Positions 16,838-25,819 of a stretch of 64,000 bases of DNA are shown here, piece by piece. The stretch comes from JADKFD01 sp050250665. Lineage in GTDB: Bacteria > Pseudomonadota > Gammaproteobacteria > Xanthomonadales > SZUA-5. Both the position numbers and the translations under genes were made by a program. The first letter of the stretch is position 1, and each line of letters opens with the position of its first letter. A model generated the notes under the pieces. That model did not search any database. It had not been told where the DNA came from and worked only from the letters and a program-made list of their open reading frames with translations. Location: contig JBFWOF010000004.1 in the NCBI GenBank assembly GCA_050250665.1, positions 1 to 64,000 of the forward strand. Reading direction: 5' to 3'.

Positions 16838-17317
16838 ATGTCGGCCGAACAGAACGCAGCCCTGATCCAGCGCTTCTACGAAGCTTTTGCCCGGCGCGAT
16901 GCAGCGACCATGGCCACCTGCTACCACGCCGAAGCGCACTTTTCCGATCCGGCCTTTCCCGATCTGCGCGGTGCGGATGTCTCGGCCATGTGGACCATGC
17001 TCTGCGAGAGAGCCCAGGACTTCTCGCTGAGTTTCAGTGCCATCAGCGCCGAGGGCGATCGCGGCCAGGCGCACTGGGAGGCCAGATACCTGTTCAGCAA
17101 GACCGGGCGTCAGGTGCACAACGTGATCGATGCCAGCTTTGTGTTCAAGGATGGGCTGATCATCGACCACAAGGACCGTTTCGATTTCTGGCGCTGGAGC
17201 CGGATGGCGCTGGGTGCGACGGGTCTGTTGCTGGGCTGGAGCGGCTTCCTGCGCGGCAAGGTGCAGGCCGAAGCGGCCAAGGGCCTGGCAGCCTTCAAGC
17301 GCCATCGCCAGGGCTGA
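16838..17317 (+). CDS. SnoaL-like (NTF2 fold) domain protein
   Basis: This is a 159-residue protein with the polyketide-cyclase/SnoaL-like pattern: an N-terminal helix NAALIQRFYEAFARRDAATMATCYHAEAHFSDP, then RYLFSKTGRQVHNVIDASFVFKDGLIIDHKDRFDFW. Such proteins may be isomerases, hydrolases or carriers. The C-terminal 35 residues (WSRMALGATGLLLGWSGFLRGK) are hydrophobic and could touch the membrane. The start follows the N-gap and was chosen as the ATG directly before the domain. It ends three bases before the antiporter start, so the two are probably cotranscribed. Confidence 0.78.
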   Translation: MSAEQNAALIQRFYEAFARRDAATMATCYHAEAHFSDPAFPDLRGADVSAMWTMLCERAQDFSLSFSAISAEGDRGQAHWEARYLFSKTGRQVHNVIDASFVFKDGLIIDHKDRFDFWRWSRMALGATGLLLGWSGFLRGKVQAEAAKGLAAFKRHRQG

Positions 17318-17320
17318 ATC

Positions 17321-18250
17321 ATGACCTGGGCCATACTCTCGCTGCTCGCCGGCGTGGTCCTGGCGGGCCTCGGCGGTGAACTGTTCCTGCGCGGCGTGCT
17401 TGGCTTCGCCCGCTGGATGCGTATCCCCAGCGCCATCGCCGCGGCCACGCTGGGGGCCTTCGCCACCTCCAGCCCGGAGCTTTTCGTCTCCACCATTGCC
17501 GCCGTCAACGGCGCCCCGGGCATCGGTCTGGGTGATGCCACCGGCAGCAATGTGGTCAATATCGCGCTGATCCTGGCGGTCGCGCTGCTGGTCAAGCCGC
17601 TGGTCACCAAGCGCAAGGTCATCGCCCTGGATTTTGGTGTGGCCATTGCCGCCTCGGTGCTGATCGGCCTGATGGCGGCCGATGGCGTCATCAGCCGGAT
17701 CGAGGGCGCGCTGTTGATCCTGGGCTTTCTGGTGTGGATGACCATGCATGTGCGAGAAGCGCGACGGCAGCGTGCCGTGCCCGACGACGCCGCTTCCACC
17801 GACAAGCCCTGGCGTATTGCCAGTGACAGCGTCGGCGGACTGGCATTGCTGATCATGGCCGGCAGTCTGGTGGTGTCGGGCGCACAGACCATTGCCGCGG
17901 GCTTCGGCATACCGCCGTATCTGATCGGTGCCACGCTGGTGGCGCTGGGCACCTCGATGCCGGAACTGGCGACCACGCTGGTGGCGGTGTTCCGCGGCCA
18001 TGATGATGTTGGTGTCGGCACCCTGCTCGGCAGCAATGTCTTCAATGCGCTGCTGATCGTCGGCCTGACCTCGAGCATCACGCCCATCGCCATCAACGGC
18101 CACGGCCTGTGGGTGGCCCTGGGCGGCGCGGTGGTGGCCGTCACCCTGGTCTGGCCCGGCGCGCGCGAGAAACTCGGCCGCGGCCGCGGCGTGGCCCTGA
18201 TCGTGGTCTATGCCCTGACCATGGCGATGATGGCGGTGTTTGCGCGCTAG
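17321..18250 (+). CDS. Calcium/sodium antiporter, CaCA family (YrbG-like)
   Basis: This 309-residue inner-membrane protein has ten hydrophobic helices in two inverted halves. The alpha-repeats are clear: ATLGAFATSSPELFVSTIAA plus GDATGSNVVN in the first half, and LVALGTSMPELATTLVAVF plus GTLLGSNVFN in the second. The central loop (about residues 140-165) is charged. The length matches the bacterial family (E. coli YrbG 325). It follows the SnoaL-like gene with a 3-bp spacer. Confidence 0.9.
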   Translation: MTWAILSLLAGVVLAGLGGELFLRGVLGFARWMRIPSAIAAATLGAFATSSPELFVSTIAAVNGAPGIGLGDATGSNVVNIALILAVALLVKPLVTKRKVIALDFGVAIAASVLIGLMAADGVISRIEGALLILGFLVWMTMHVREARRQRAVPDDAASTDKPWRIASDSVGGLALLIMAGSLVVSGAQTIAAGFGIPPYLIGATLVALGTSMPELATTLVAVFRGHDDVGVGTLLGSNVFNALLIVGLTSSITPIAINGHGLWVALGGAVVAVTLVWPGAREKLGRGRGVALIVVYALTMAMMAVFAR

Positions 18251-18267
18251 GGATCCTCTGAACAAGT

Positions 18268-18354
18268 CGTCATTCCCGCGAAAGCGCGAAAGCGGGAATC
18301 CACGCATGCGTAGCTACCTGAAAGCACTGGATTCCCGCTTGCGCGGGAATGACG
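18268..18354. repeat. Paired-hairpin element between convergent genes
   Basis: Outer arms are cgtcattcccgcg (18268-18280) and cgcgggaatgacg (18342-18354). Inner arms are agcgggaatcc and ggattcccgct. Each half resembles a widespread palindromic element of proteobacterial genomes. Placed between the convergent antiporter and mutM genes, it may work as a bidirectional terminator or mRNA-end stabiliser, but it lacks T-tracts. Confidence 0.75.
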
Positions 18355-18379
18355 GTCAAGACTTGTACCGAGCTTCTAG

Positions 18380-19192
18380 CTAGTGCTGACAGCGCGGGCA
18401 ATAGAAGCTGGCGCGCTGGCCCAGGCGCACGCTTTGCACCGGCGTGGCGCAGACCCGGCAGGGCTGACCGGCACGGCCATAGACCAGCAATTCCTGTTCG
18501 AAATAGCCTGGTTCGCCATCGGGCCGCAGGAAATCGCGCAGCGTGGTGCCGCCGCGTTCGATGGAATGGCCGAGGATCATGCGCACGGCATCGGCCAGTC
18601 GCTGATAGCGCGCTCGCGACACCCGGCCGGCGGCGCGGCGCGGATCGATACCGGCGCGAAACAGGGCCTCGGCGGCGTAGATGTTGCCGACGCCGACCAC
18701 GATGTGCTGATCCATCAGGAAGTGTTTGACCGGGGCGCTGCGAGCGTGGGCGCGGGCATGCAGATAGGCGCCATCGAAGCCCGGATCGAAGGGTTCGGGT
18801 CCTAGCTCGGCCAGCAGTGGATGAATCTCGCCGGCGGGCTGCCACAGCAGCGAACCGAAGCGCCGCGGGTCGTTGAAGCGCAGCAGCCGGTCGTCGTCGA
18901 GCAGCAGATCGTAGTGATCGTGCTTGCGCAACAGGACCTGCTGATCAAGCACCCGCAGACTGCCGCTCATGCCCAGATGAAGGATCGCGGCGCCGCGATC
19001 ATTGTCCAGCAGCAGGTATTTGGCACGGCGGCGCACCGCCTTGATCGGCAGCCCGGCCAGGCCGGCAGCCACCGCCGCAGTGATCGGCCAGCGCAAGCGC
19101 GCCTCGCGCACGATCAAGCCACGCGCCACCCGCCCCAGCAGATGGGGCTCGATGCCGCGGCGGGTGGTTTCTACTTCGGGGAGTTCGGGCAT
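18380..19192 (-). CDS. mutM: Formamidopyrimidine-DNA glycosylase MutM (Fpg)
   Basis: This base-excision-repair enzyme removes 8-oxoguanine and formamidopyrimidines and cuts the abasic site. The protein is 270 residues, as usual. It starts PELPEVE, where Pro2 is the catalytic amine and Glu3 assists. The helix-two-turn-helix block is VVGVGNIYAAEALFRAGIDP. The C-terminal zinc finger has the ligands CRVCATP and CPRCQH. The lysine of KYLLL near residue 58 is also conserved. Confidence 0.97.
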   Translation of the reverse strand: MPELPEVETTRRGIEPHLLGRVARGLIVREARLRWPITAAVAAGLAGLPIKAVRRRAKYLLLDNDRGAAILHLGMSGSLRVLDQQVLLRKHDHYDLLLDDDRLLRFNDPRRFGSLLWQPAGEIHPLLAELGPEPFDPGFDGAYLHARAHARSAPVKHFLMDQHIVVGVGNIYAAEALFRAGIDPRRAAGRVSRARYQRLADAVRMILGHSIERGGTTLRDFLRPDGEPGYFEQELLVYGRAGQPCRVCATPVQSVRLGQRASFYCPRCQH

Positions 19193-19204
19193 GGCGGGAG
19201 AGCG

Positions 19205-19300
19205 GTCAAACGTTAAACGTGAAACGTCAATTGAAGCACCACATTTCCCATGCGCCCGGGTTTCCAGTTTCTCATTGACGTTTTACGTTTGACGTTTTAC
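19205..19300. repeat. Inverted repeat of acgt-rich arms
   Basis: The left arm runs 19205-19230 (contains cgttaaacgtgaaacgtcaa) and the right arm 19275-19300 (contains ttgacgttttacgtttgacg). They are imperfect inverted copies around a 44-bp loop, and each arm also holds an internal aaacgt direct repeat. It lies between LOG and mutM, both on the minus strand. The base composition is more AT-rich than the surroundings. Confidence 0.7.
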
Positions 19301-19346
19301 TTCTGACGCCTGGCTACCTGCCCCTACTCGCTCCCGCGGCTCTCAC

Positions 19347-19937
19347 CTACCTCGCCGTCGCCAGACTGCGCGCATCCTCGCGCCAGCGTGGGGTGGCGCG
19401 GATGGTGGGTAGTACATCGGCGGCGTCGCCGACCAGGGTCCACATGTCGCGGTGTTCGGCGTTCATGAAGCGCTCGTCGATGCTGCGGTCGAGCAGACGC
19501 ACGACATCGTCGTAGAAGCCGCGGGTGTTGAGCAGGATGATCGGGCCGAAGTACAGGCCGAGGCGCTTGAGGGTGATGGCTTCGAACAGTTCTTCCAGGG
19601 TACCGCAGCCACCCGGGAGGGCGACCACGGCATCGCTGCCGGTCAGCAGCTTGTGCTTGCGTTCGCGCATGTCCTCGACCAGTTCCAGCCGGGTCAGTCC
19701 CGGATGGCCCCACTCCAGATCGGCCATGAAGCGCGGCAGGATGCCGATGACTTCGCCGCCGCCGGCCAGCGCGCCGTCGGCCACCGCGCCCATCGAACCC
19801 ATGCTGCCGCCGCCATAGACCACGCTGCAGCCGCCACCTGCCAGGGACTGGCCCAAGGCATAGGCCTGATCCCGGTAGACAGGATCGGCAGCATTGCTGG
19901 ACGCGCAATAGACACAGACTCGCAGGCCGGCGCTCAT
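19347..19937 (-). CDS. LOG-family protein (cytokinin riboside 5'-monophosphate phosphoribohydrolase type)
   Basis: This 196-residue protein has the hallmark motif PGGCGTLEE (residues 108-116) and the preceding MRERKHKL (90-97) of the LOG/'lysine decarboxylase-like' fold. The nucleotide-binding start is VCVYCASS. Family members cleave nucleoside 5'-monophosphates to base and ribose phosphate; the old decarboxylase label is wrong. The ATG at 19937 starts the protein directly before the fold and lies 4 bp after the DUF4124 gene, so the two are probably cotranscribed. A longer in-frame start inside DUF4124 is unlikely. Confidence 0.88.
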   Translation of the reverse strand: MSAGLRVCVYCASSNAADPVYRDQAYALGQSLAGGGCSVVYGGGSMGSMGAVADGALAGGGEVIGILPRFMADLEWGHPGLTRLELVEDMRERKHKLLTGSDAVVALPGGCGTLEELFEAITLKRLGLYFGPIILLNTRGFYDDVVRLLDRSIDERFMNAEHRDMWTLVGDAADVLPTIRATPRWREDARSLATAR

Positions 19938-19941
19938 GGGA

Positions 19942-20589
19942 TCAATCCTGCTTGGCGCGCGCCACTGCTTCCTTGTACTTGGCCAGGTCGCGCTCATAGT
20001 CGGCCTTGGCCTCGATCTTCTCGGCTTCCTTGCGCACCAGGAACTGCTTCTGTCGTTCGATTTCGGCACGCTCGCCGGTGATCATCTGTTTCAGGGCATC
20101 ACTGACGGTTCTGCCGCTGCGCTCCATGTCGGCGGCTTGCGCCACCAGCTGGGACAGACTGATCTCGCGGGCGTTGATTTCCACCCGGCGCGCTTCGATG
20201 GTCTGGCCGAGCAGATCCATGCGCTGACTGTAGGCACGGTCCAGATCTTCTTCGCTGGCGTAGGAATTGAGGAGCGCCTCATCAGCCTTGCGGCGCGCCT
20301 CCTTGGCCGCGGCTTCATCGGCAATGCGGCGTTCTTCGGCTTGCTTGGCGGCGCGCTCTTCGGGCGTCAGGGCGCGCTCGGTGCGCTCCACCGATATGCC
20401 CTGATCGTTGATCTTCTCGCGCGCGTATTCCTTGGCTTCGGGCGGAATCTGATCGCTGAAATGGATGTTGCCATCCTTGTCGGTCCATTTGTAGAGCTTG
20501 CCGGAACTGTCGCCAGCCACTGCTGCCGAGGAATAAATGCCCGCGGCGAAGATCGCCATGACCAGACCCGTGAGAATCCTGCTACGCAT
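19942..20589 (-). CDS. DUF4124-domain secreted coiled-coil protein
   Basis: The 215-residue product has a signal peptide (RILTGLVMAIFAAGIYSSAAVAG) and then a DUF4124 domain recognised by LYKWTDKDGNIHFSDQIPP. The rest is a long charged helix (about residues 75-215) rich in Glu, Lys and Arg, likely a coiled coil. The ATG at 20589 has aaggag eight bases upstream, better than the ATG seven codons earlier. The function is unknown; DUF4124 proteins are common periplasmic or envelope proteins in Xanthomonadales. Confidence 0.82.
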   Translation of the reverse strand: MRSRILTGLVMAIFAAGIYSSAAVAGDSSGKLYKWTDKDGNIHFSDQIPPEAKEYAREKINDQGISVERTERALTPEERAAKQAEERRIADEAAAKEARRKADEALLNSYASEEDLDRAYSQRMDLLGQTIEARRVEINAREISLSQLVAQAADMERSGRTVSDALKQMITGERAEIERQKQFLVRKEAEKIEAKADYERDLAKYKEAVARAKQD

Positions 20590-20737
20590 CGACTCAACTC
20601 CTTGCCGCAATGTCAGACCGTGATTGTAGGGCCCAGAGCCTCTTGCAGGCTGAATATGCCGGCAAAACTGGCCGGCAAACGTAACGCTGTGACGCGTGGC
20701 GCAACTCGCCGTTCATATCCGGCGGCCATGGCAACCG

Positions 20738-22240
20738 CTATCGGGCGAAATCACCGGCCAGCGCCTTGTAGACCGCCGCCAGTGCGGTGGCGCGGCGGGT
20801 CTGGGCTTCGGCGTACTGGTCTTCGAGATCCAGCAGCGAGCGCTCGGCATCGAGTACGGTCAGATAGTCGCTGGCGCCGGCGTCGTAGCGCAGGCGGGCC
20901 AGTGCGGTCGATTTGCGACTCTCGCTGACCGCCAGTTCCAGTGCGGCGCAGGACTCGTTCCAGGCGCGGAAGCCGGCCAGTGCATTTTCGGTCTCTTCCA
21001 GCGCCTTGAGCCAGGTTTCCTGATAGCGGGCGATGGCGCCATCGGCCACGGCCCGTTGCGCCCGTACCCGCTGCCGCACCCGTCCGAAATCGAGAAAACT
21101 CCAGGTCAGGCCGGGCCCGTAACTCCGCCGCTGGGCCTCGCTGCCCAGATCACCAAAGGATTGCGCGGTCACGCCGAATGCACCGGTCAGTGTCAGCTTG
21201 GGATAGAACTCGGCGGTTTCCACGCCGATGCGCGAGACCTCTACCGCCAGCAGGCGATCGGCTTCGCGAATGTCGGGGCGCCGCGCCAGCCAGTCTGCCG
21301 GCGTGCCCACCGCCACCAGATCCGGCATCGGCGGCAGATCCCTGTGCGCTGCCAGCTGTACACGCAGGCGTGCCAGCGGTTGCGCCGTCAACACCGCCAG
21401 GCGCTGCTCCTGGGCGCTGACGGCAGCGCGGGTCTGAGGTACCTGTGCCGCTACCGACAGTCCGAGCGCATTGGCCCGGGTCACATCCAGTTCGGTGCCA
21501 CGTCCGGCGTCCAGCTGCTGCCGCAGGATGTCCAGATTCTCCTGCAGATTGGCCAGATTGCGCTCCTGCACGGCCAGACGAGCCTGGGTGCCGCGCAGCT
21601 CGAAATACGCCTGCGCGGTTTCGGCCACGACCGACAGCCGCACCGCGTCGAGCGCCGCGGCGCGCGCATCGACCTCGCGATAGATGGCCTCGCTCTGGCG
21701 CCTGAGCGAACCGAACAGATCGATCTCCCAGGTGGCGTCAAAGCCCAGCCGGTAGGTGTCGGTGGTGCCGACATCAGGCGGAATGAAGGGATCCTTGCCC
21801 GAGGGCTTGTTGCGCTGGACACCGCTGTCGGCAGTCACCGTGGGCAGCAGGCTGTAGAAGCTCAAACCCGCCAGGGCCCGGGTTTCATCCAGCCGCGCCA
21901 GCGCTTGAGCAATCTGTGTATTGGCCTTCAGCGCCTGCTGGATCAGCGCATCCAGTTCCGGCTCCTGGAACGCCGACCAGACCTCGCTGGACACCGCCGC
22001 CGGCGGATTGACGCTGTCCAGCGCCTGATCAAACCGCGGCGGCAGTTCAGCATCCGGACGCACGTACTCGGGGCCGACATTGCAGGCAGCGAGGGTGAGG
22101 GCGAGGGCTGCGGTGGCGGCGACTCGTCGCCAGTTCGCCCGCTCAGCCGACTGACGGGTAGCGATCGGGATCCGGGACCCGGGACCCGGGACCCGGGAAA
22201 CGCGCGGCTTCGTCGCTGGTTTCAGGTAATCCGCATCCAT
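20738..22240 (-). CDS. RND efflux outer membrane factor lipoprotein (OprM/NodT family)
   Basis: This is the outer-membrane channel of the adjacent RND pump. The 500-residue product carries the lipobox LTLAACNVGPEY, the usual start of mature OprM-type proteins, followed by two OEP repeats. Typical blocks are WEIDLFGSLRRQ, GRGTELDV and RRPDIREADRLL. The most plausible start (ATG 22240) gives an unusually long stretch before the lipobox, and part of this (VPGPGSRIP) is encoded by a 7-bp period repeat at 22172-22197. It is last in the operon, 127 bp after the permease. Confidence 0.9.
   Translation of the reverse strand: MDADYLKPATKPRVSRVPGPGSRIPIATRQSAERANWRRVAATAALALTLAACNVGPEYVRPDAELPPRFDQALDSVNPPAAVSSEVWSAFQEPELDALIQQALKANTQIAQALARLDETRALAGLSFYSLLPTVTADSGVQRNKPSGKDPFIPPDVGTTDTYRLGFDATWEIDLFGSLRRQSEAIYREVDARAAALDAVRLSVVAETAQAYFELRGTQARLAVQERNLANLQENLDILRQQLDAGRGTELDVTRANALGLSVAAQVPQTRAAVSAQEQRLAVLTAQPLARLRVQLAAHRDLPPMPDLVAVGTPADWLARRPDIREADRLLAVEVSRIGVETAEFYPKLTLTGAFGVTAQSFGDLGSEAQRRSYGPGLTWSFLDFGRVRQRVRAQRAVADGAIARYQETWLKALEETENALAGFRAWNESCAALELAVSESRKSTALARLRYDAGASDYLTVLDAERSLLDLEDQYAEAQTRRATALAAVYKALAGDFAR
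22172..22197. repeat. 7-bp period run (gggaccc) inside the OprM-like gene
   Basis: Three full copies of gggaccc plus a partial one lie in the coding sequence just upstream of the lipobox region. A related run occurs in the spacer at 22309-22346. Seven-base changes would shift the frame, so only multiples of three copies keep the present reading frame. Confidence 0.8.
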
Positions 22241-22308
22241 GCTTTGGCAACCTCTCTCCGGAACTGCATTCAGACTGGAACGCGCCGAGCGTCCGGTTCT
22301 TGCCCCTT

Positions 22309-22346
22309 CCCGGGTCCCCGGTCCCGGGTCCCCGGTCCCGATCCCG
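22309..22346. repeat. ggtcccgggtcccc-type simple repeat in operon spacer
   Basis: Alternating ccgggtccc and ccggtccc units lie between the permease and outer-membrane factor genes. They resemble the coding run at 22172-22197 and could form alternative hairpins in the mRNA. Confidence 0.7.
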
Positions 22347-22367
22347 GCTTCCCACCCGCGCGCCACC

Positions 22368-25300
22368 TCATCCATGCCCCACCTCCTGCTGCGCGCGTCG
22401 CGACTCTGTCCTGACTGCCAGCTTGCGCAGCAGCACATAAAACACCGGGGTGAAGAACAGGCCGAAGAAGGTGACGCCGAGCATGCCGGCGAACACGGTC
22501 ACGCCCATGACGTGGCGCACTTCGGCACCGGCGCCGTGGGCGAAGACCAGGGGCAGCACACCCATGATGAAGGCGAAGCTGGTCATCAGGATCGGACGCA
22601 GACGCAAGCGACAGGCTTCGATGGCGGCCTCGACGATGCCGCGACCCTGTTCCTCCAGATCGCGGGCGAATTCGACGATCAGGATCGCGTTCTTGCAAGC
22701 CAGACCCATCAACACCACCAGGCCGATCTGGGTGAAGATGTTGTTGTCGATGAAGGTCGGCGGCACGCTCATCGGTGGCGGTGGAATCCAGCCCCAGCCG
22801 ATCTGCAGTCCAAACCACATGCCATTGATGAAATTCAGCAGCCAGATGCCGCCGATGGCCGAGAGCATGCACATCGGCACGATCAGGATCACCGCCAGCG
22901 GCAGGGTCCAGCTCTCGTACAGCGCCGCCAGCACCATGTACACCAGCAGCACGCACAAGGGAAACACCAGCAGAGCCATCGAACCCTGAGTGACTTCCTG
23001 GTAAGTCAGGCCGGTCCACTCGATGTTCATGCCTTTGGGCAGCATCTGACCGGCCATGGCCTTGATCTGCTGAATGGCCTGTTGCGACGACAGCAGTGCC
23101 GGGTTGATGCCGGCCTGAAGATCGGCCGCGGGATAGCCGTTGTAGCGAATCACCGGATCCGGGCCGTAGCTGGGCGTGACTTCGACCACGCTGCCGATGG
23201 GCACCATCTGACCCTGCTGGTTGCGGACCTTGATGCGGGCAATGTCGGCGACTTCATTGCGGAAGCCGGAATCGGCCTGGGCGTAGACGCTGTAGGTGCG
23301 GCCGAAGAGGTTGAAGTCGTTGACGTAGGCCGATCCCAGATACACCTGCAAGGCGGTGTAGATGTCGGTCAGCACCAGTCCCTGCTCCTTGGCCTTGGTG
23401 CGATCGACGCTGGCATCCAGTTGCGGCACATTCGACTGGAAGGAGCTGAACACGGCGTAGGGATCGAAACCGGGCGTACCGCGCAGGGCACCTGAGAGCA
23501 TCTGGGTCTGATTGGCGAGTTCGCCATAGCCGGCAGCACCGCGGTCCTGCACATAGGTTTCGACGCCGGCCGAATTGCCCAGACCCAGGACCGGTGGCGG
23601 CAGTAATGCAAAAGCCAGCCCGTCCTGGATGGTGCTGAACTTGCCATTGAGCATCCCAGCGATTTCCGCGGCGCTGATGTCGCGCTCTTCGGACGGCGAA
23701 ATGCCCACGAACATCAGACCAGCATTGCTGGTGTTGACGAAGTGGATGGCATTCAGCCCCGGAAACTGCACCGCGCTTTCCACGCCCGGGGTGGCCAGCG
23801 CCATCTCACCCATGCGCCGCATCGCCGCCTCGGTACGTTCCAGCGTGGCCCCTTCCGGCAACTGCAGGATGGAGAACAGGTACTGCTTGTCCTGGGTGGG
23901 AATGAAACCCGCCGGCACCTGGGTGAAACCCAGCACGGTCAGGCCGATCAACAAGGCATACACGACCATCAGTCGCGGCGCCCGGGCGATGGTGCCACCG
24001 ATGCCGCTGGAATAGCGCTTGCTGGCCTTTGAAAAGCGTGCGTTGAACCAGCCGAAGAAGCGCCCGAACACGGCTTCGATCATTCGACCCAGCCGGTCCT
24101 TGGGCGCGCCCTGCGGCTTCAGCAGCACCGCCGCCAGCGCCGGCGACAGGGTCAGCGAGTTGAAGGCCGAGATCAGGACCGAGGCGGCGATGGTGACTGC
24201 AAACTGCTTGTAAAACTGGCCGGTGACGCCACCGATGAAGGCCAGCGGCACGAACACGCTGGCCAGCACCAGCGAGATGGCGACAATCGGACCGGAGACT
24301 TCGCTCATGGCCTGATGCGCCGCCGCCCTGGGTTGCATCCCCTCTTCGATATGGCGTTCCACGTTCTCGACCACGACAATGGCGTCGTCGACGACGATGC
24401 CGATGGCCAGCACCAGTCCGAACAGCGTCAGCACATTGATCGAGAAGCCCAGCATCCAGAGCACGGCAAAAGTGCCGACGATGGACACCGGCACTGCCAG
24501 CAGCGGAATGATCGAGGCGCGCCAGGTCTGCAGGAACACCACGACCACCAGCACCACCAGCGCCACTGCTTCCAGCAGGGTCGAGATCACCGACTTGATC
24601 GACTGGCGCACGAACACGGTCGGGTCGTAAACCACGGTCCATTCGACGCCGGCGGGAAAGCCCTTCGCCAGTTCAGCCATCTTCTCGCGCACCGCGTCCG
24701 AGAGCGCGATGGTGTTGGCACCCGGGGCCTCGAAGATGACGATGGCCGCAGCATCCTCGTTGTCCAGCAACGAATTCAGCGCGTAGTTGTTGGAGCCGAG
24801 CTCGACTCGCGCGACGTCGCGCAGTCGGGTCAGCTGACCTTCGTTGCCGGCCTTGAGGACGATGGCGCCGAATTCCTCCGGCGTGCTCAATCGGCCCTGG
24901 GCATTGATCGAGAACTGCACGGTGCTGCCGGTCGACTGCGGCGGTCCGCCGATGGTGCCGGCCGAGATCTCCAGGTTCTGTTCGCGGATGGCAGCGACGA
25001 TGTCACCGGCGGTGAGATCGCGCGCCGCGGCCTTGTCGGGATCGATCCAGATGCGCATCGAATAGCTGCCGGCGCCGAAGGCAATGGCCTGGCCAACGCC
25101 GTCCAGCCGCGCCAGTTCGTCGCGTACCCGCAGATTGGCAAAATTCGCCAGATAGAGGCCATCGTAGGTCTCGTCGGGCGAGCGCAGATGCACCACCATG
25201 GTCAGATTGGGCGAACTCTTGACCGTGGTCACACCCAGCTGGCGCACGCTCTCGGGCAGACGCGGCAGCGCCTGGGCCACTCGGTTTTGCACCTGCACCG

Positions 25301-25625
25301 CAGCCAGATCGATATCGACACCGCCCTTGAAGGTCACAGTCAACTGCATGGTGCCGTCGGAACCCGCCGTCGACTTCATGTAGATCATGCCTTCGACGCC
25401 GTTGACCGCCTCTTCGATCGGCGCGGCCACGGTCTCGGCAATGGTCTTGGGATTGGCGCCCGGATAGATCGCGGTCACCTGCACCGAGGGTGGCACCACA
25501 TCGGGGTATTCGCTGATCGGCAGATTCGGTATCGCGATGGCACCGGCAATCAGTACCAGCAAGGACAGCACCGCTGCCAGGATCGGCCGGTCGACAAAGA
25601 TCTTGGAAATATCGGCGTGGGCCAT
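22368..25625 (-). CDS. RND multidrug efflux permease (HAE1 family, AcrB/MexB-like)
   Basis: This is the inner-membrane proton/drug antiporter of a tripartite pump. The 1085-residue protein has the AcrB layout: TM1, a periplasmic porter loop, TM2-7, a second loop, then TM8-12. The proton relay is intact: Asp413-Asp414 (GIVVDDAIVVVENVE, the D407/D408 pair of AcrB) and the TM10 lysine in GLACKNAILIVEFA. The N-terminus has ISKIFVDRPILA, typical of the family. An insert of about 20 residues (GWGWIPPPPMSVPPTFIDNN) before TM10 accounts for part of the extra length. It lies between adaptor and outer membrane genes in one operon. Confidence 0.96.
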   Translation of the reverse strand: MAHADISKIFVDRPILAAVLSLLVLIAGAIAIPNLPISEYPDVVPPSVQVTAIYPGANPKTIAETVAAPIEEAVNGVEGMIYMKSTAGSDGTMQLTVTFKGGVDIDLAAVQVQNRVAQALPRLPESVRQLGVTTVKSSPNLTMVVHLRSPDETYDGLYLANFANLRVRDELARLDGVGQAIAFGAGSYSMRIWIDPDKAAARDLTAGDIVAAIREQNLEISAGTIGGPPQSTGSTVQFSINAQGRLSTPEEFGAIVLKAGNEGQLTRLRDVARVELGSNNYALNSLLDNEDAAAIVIFEAPGANTIALSDAVREKMAELAKGFPAGVEWTVVYDPTVFVRQSIKSVISTLLEAVALVVLVVVVFLQTWRASIIPLLAVPVSIVGTFAVLWMLGFSINVLTLFGLVLAIGIVVDDAIVVVENVERHIEEGMQPRAAAHQAMSEVSGPIVAISLVLASVFVPLAFIGGVTGQFYKQFAVTIAASVLISAFNSLTLSPALAAVLLKPQGAPKDRLGRMIEAVFGRFFGWFNARFSKASKRYSSGIGGTIARAPRLMVVYALLIGLTVLGFTQVPAGFIPTQDKQYLFSILQLPEGATLERTEAAMRRMGEMALATPGVESAVQFPGLNAIHFVNTSNAGLMFVGISPSEERDISAAEIAGMLNGKFSTIQDGLAFALLPPPVLGLGNSAGVETYVQDRGAAGYGELANQTQMLSGALRGTPGFDPYAVFSSFQSNVPQLDASVDRTKAKEQGLVLTDIYTALQVYLGSAYVNDFNLFGRTYSVYAQADSGFRNEVADIARIKVRNQQGQMVPIGSVVEVTPSYGPDPVIRYNGYPAADLQAGINPALLSSQQAIQQIKAMAGQMLPKGMNIEWTGLTYQEVTQGSMALLVFPLCVLLVYMVLAALYESWTLPLAVILIVPMCMLSAIGGIWLLNFINGMWFGLQIGWGWIPPPPMSVPPTFIDNNIFTQIGLVVLMGLACKNAILIVEFARDLEEQGRGIVEAAIEACRLRLRPILMTSFAFIMGVLPLVFAHGAGAEVRHVMGVTVFAGMLGVTFFGLFFTPVFYVLLRKLAVRTESRRAQQEVGHG

Positions 25626-25819
25626 GGGTCAGAATCCGGAAAGCGGGGGCAGGGGGCGGGGGGCAGGGGCCCGACAGGGAGGCAAAACGGACCCGTGCGG
25701 TGGCCTTGACCATGAGCCGGCCTGGACGCTGTGATGCAGATCGCTTCGAACTTCAACCGGAGCCAGAGAGCCGATCCGCCTGCCCCCTGCCCCCTGCCCC
25801 GCCGTTATCATCCCGCGCA

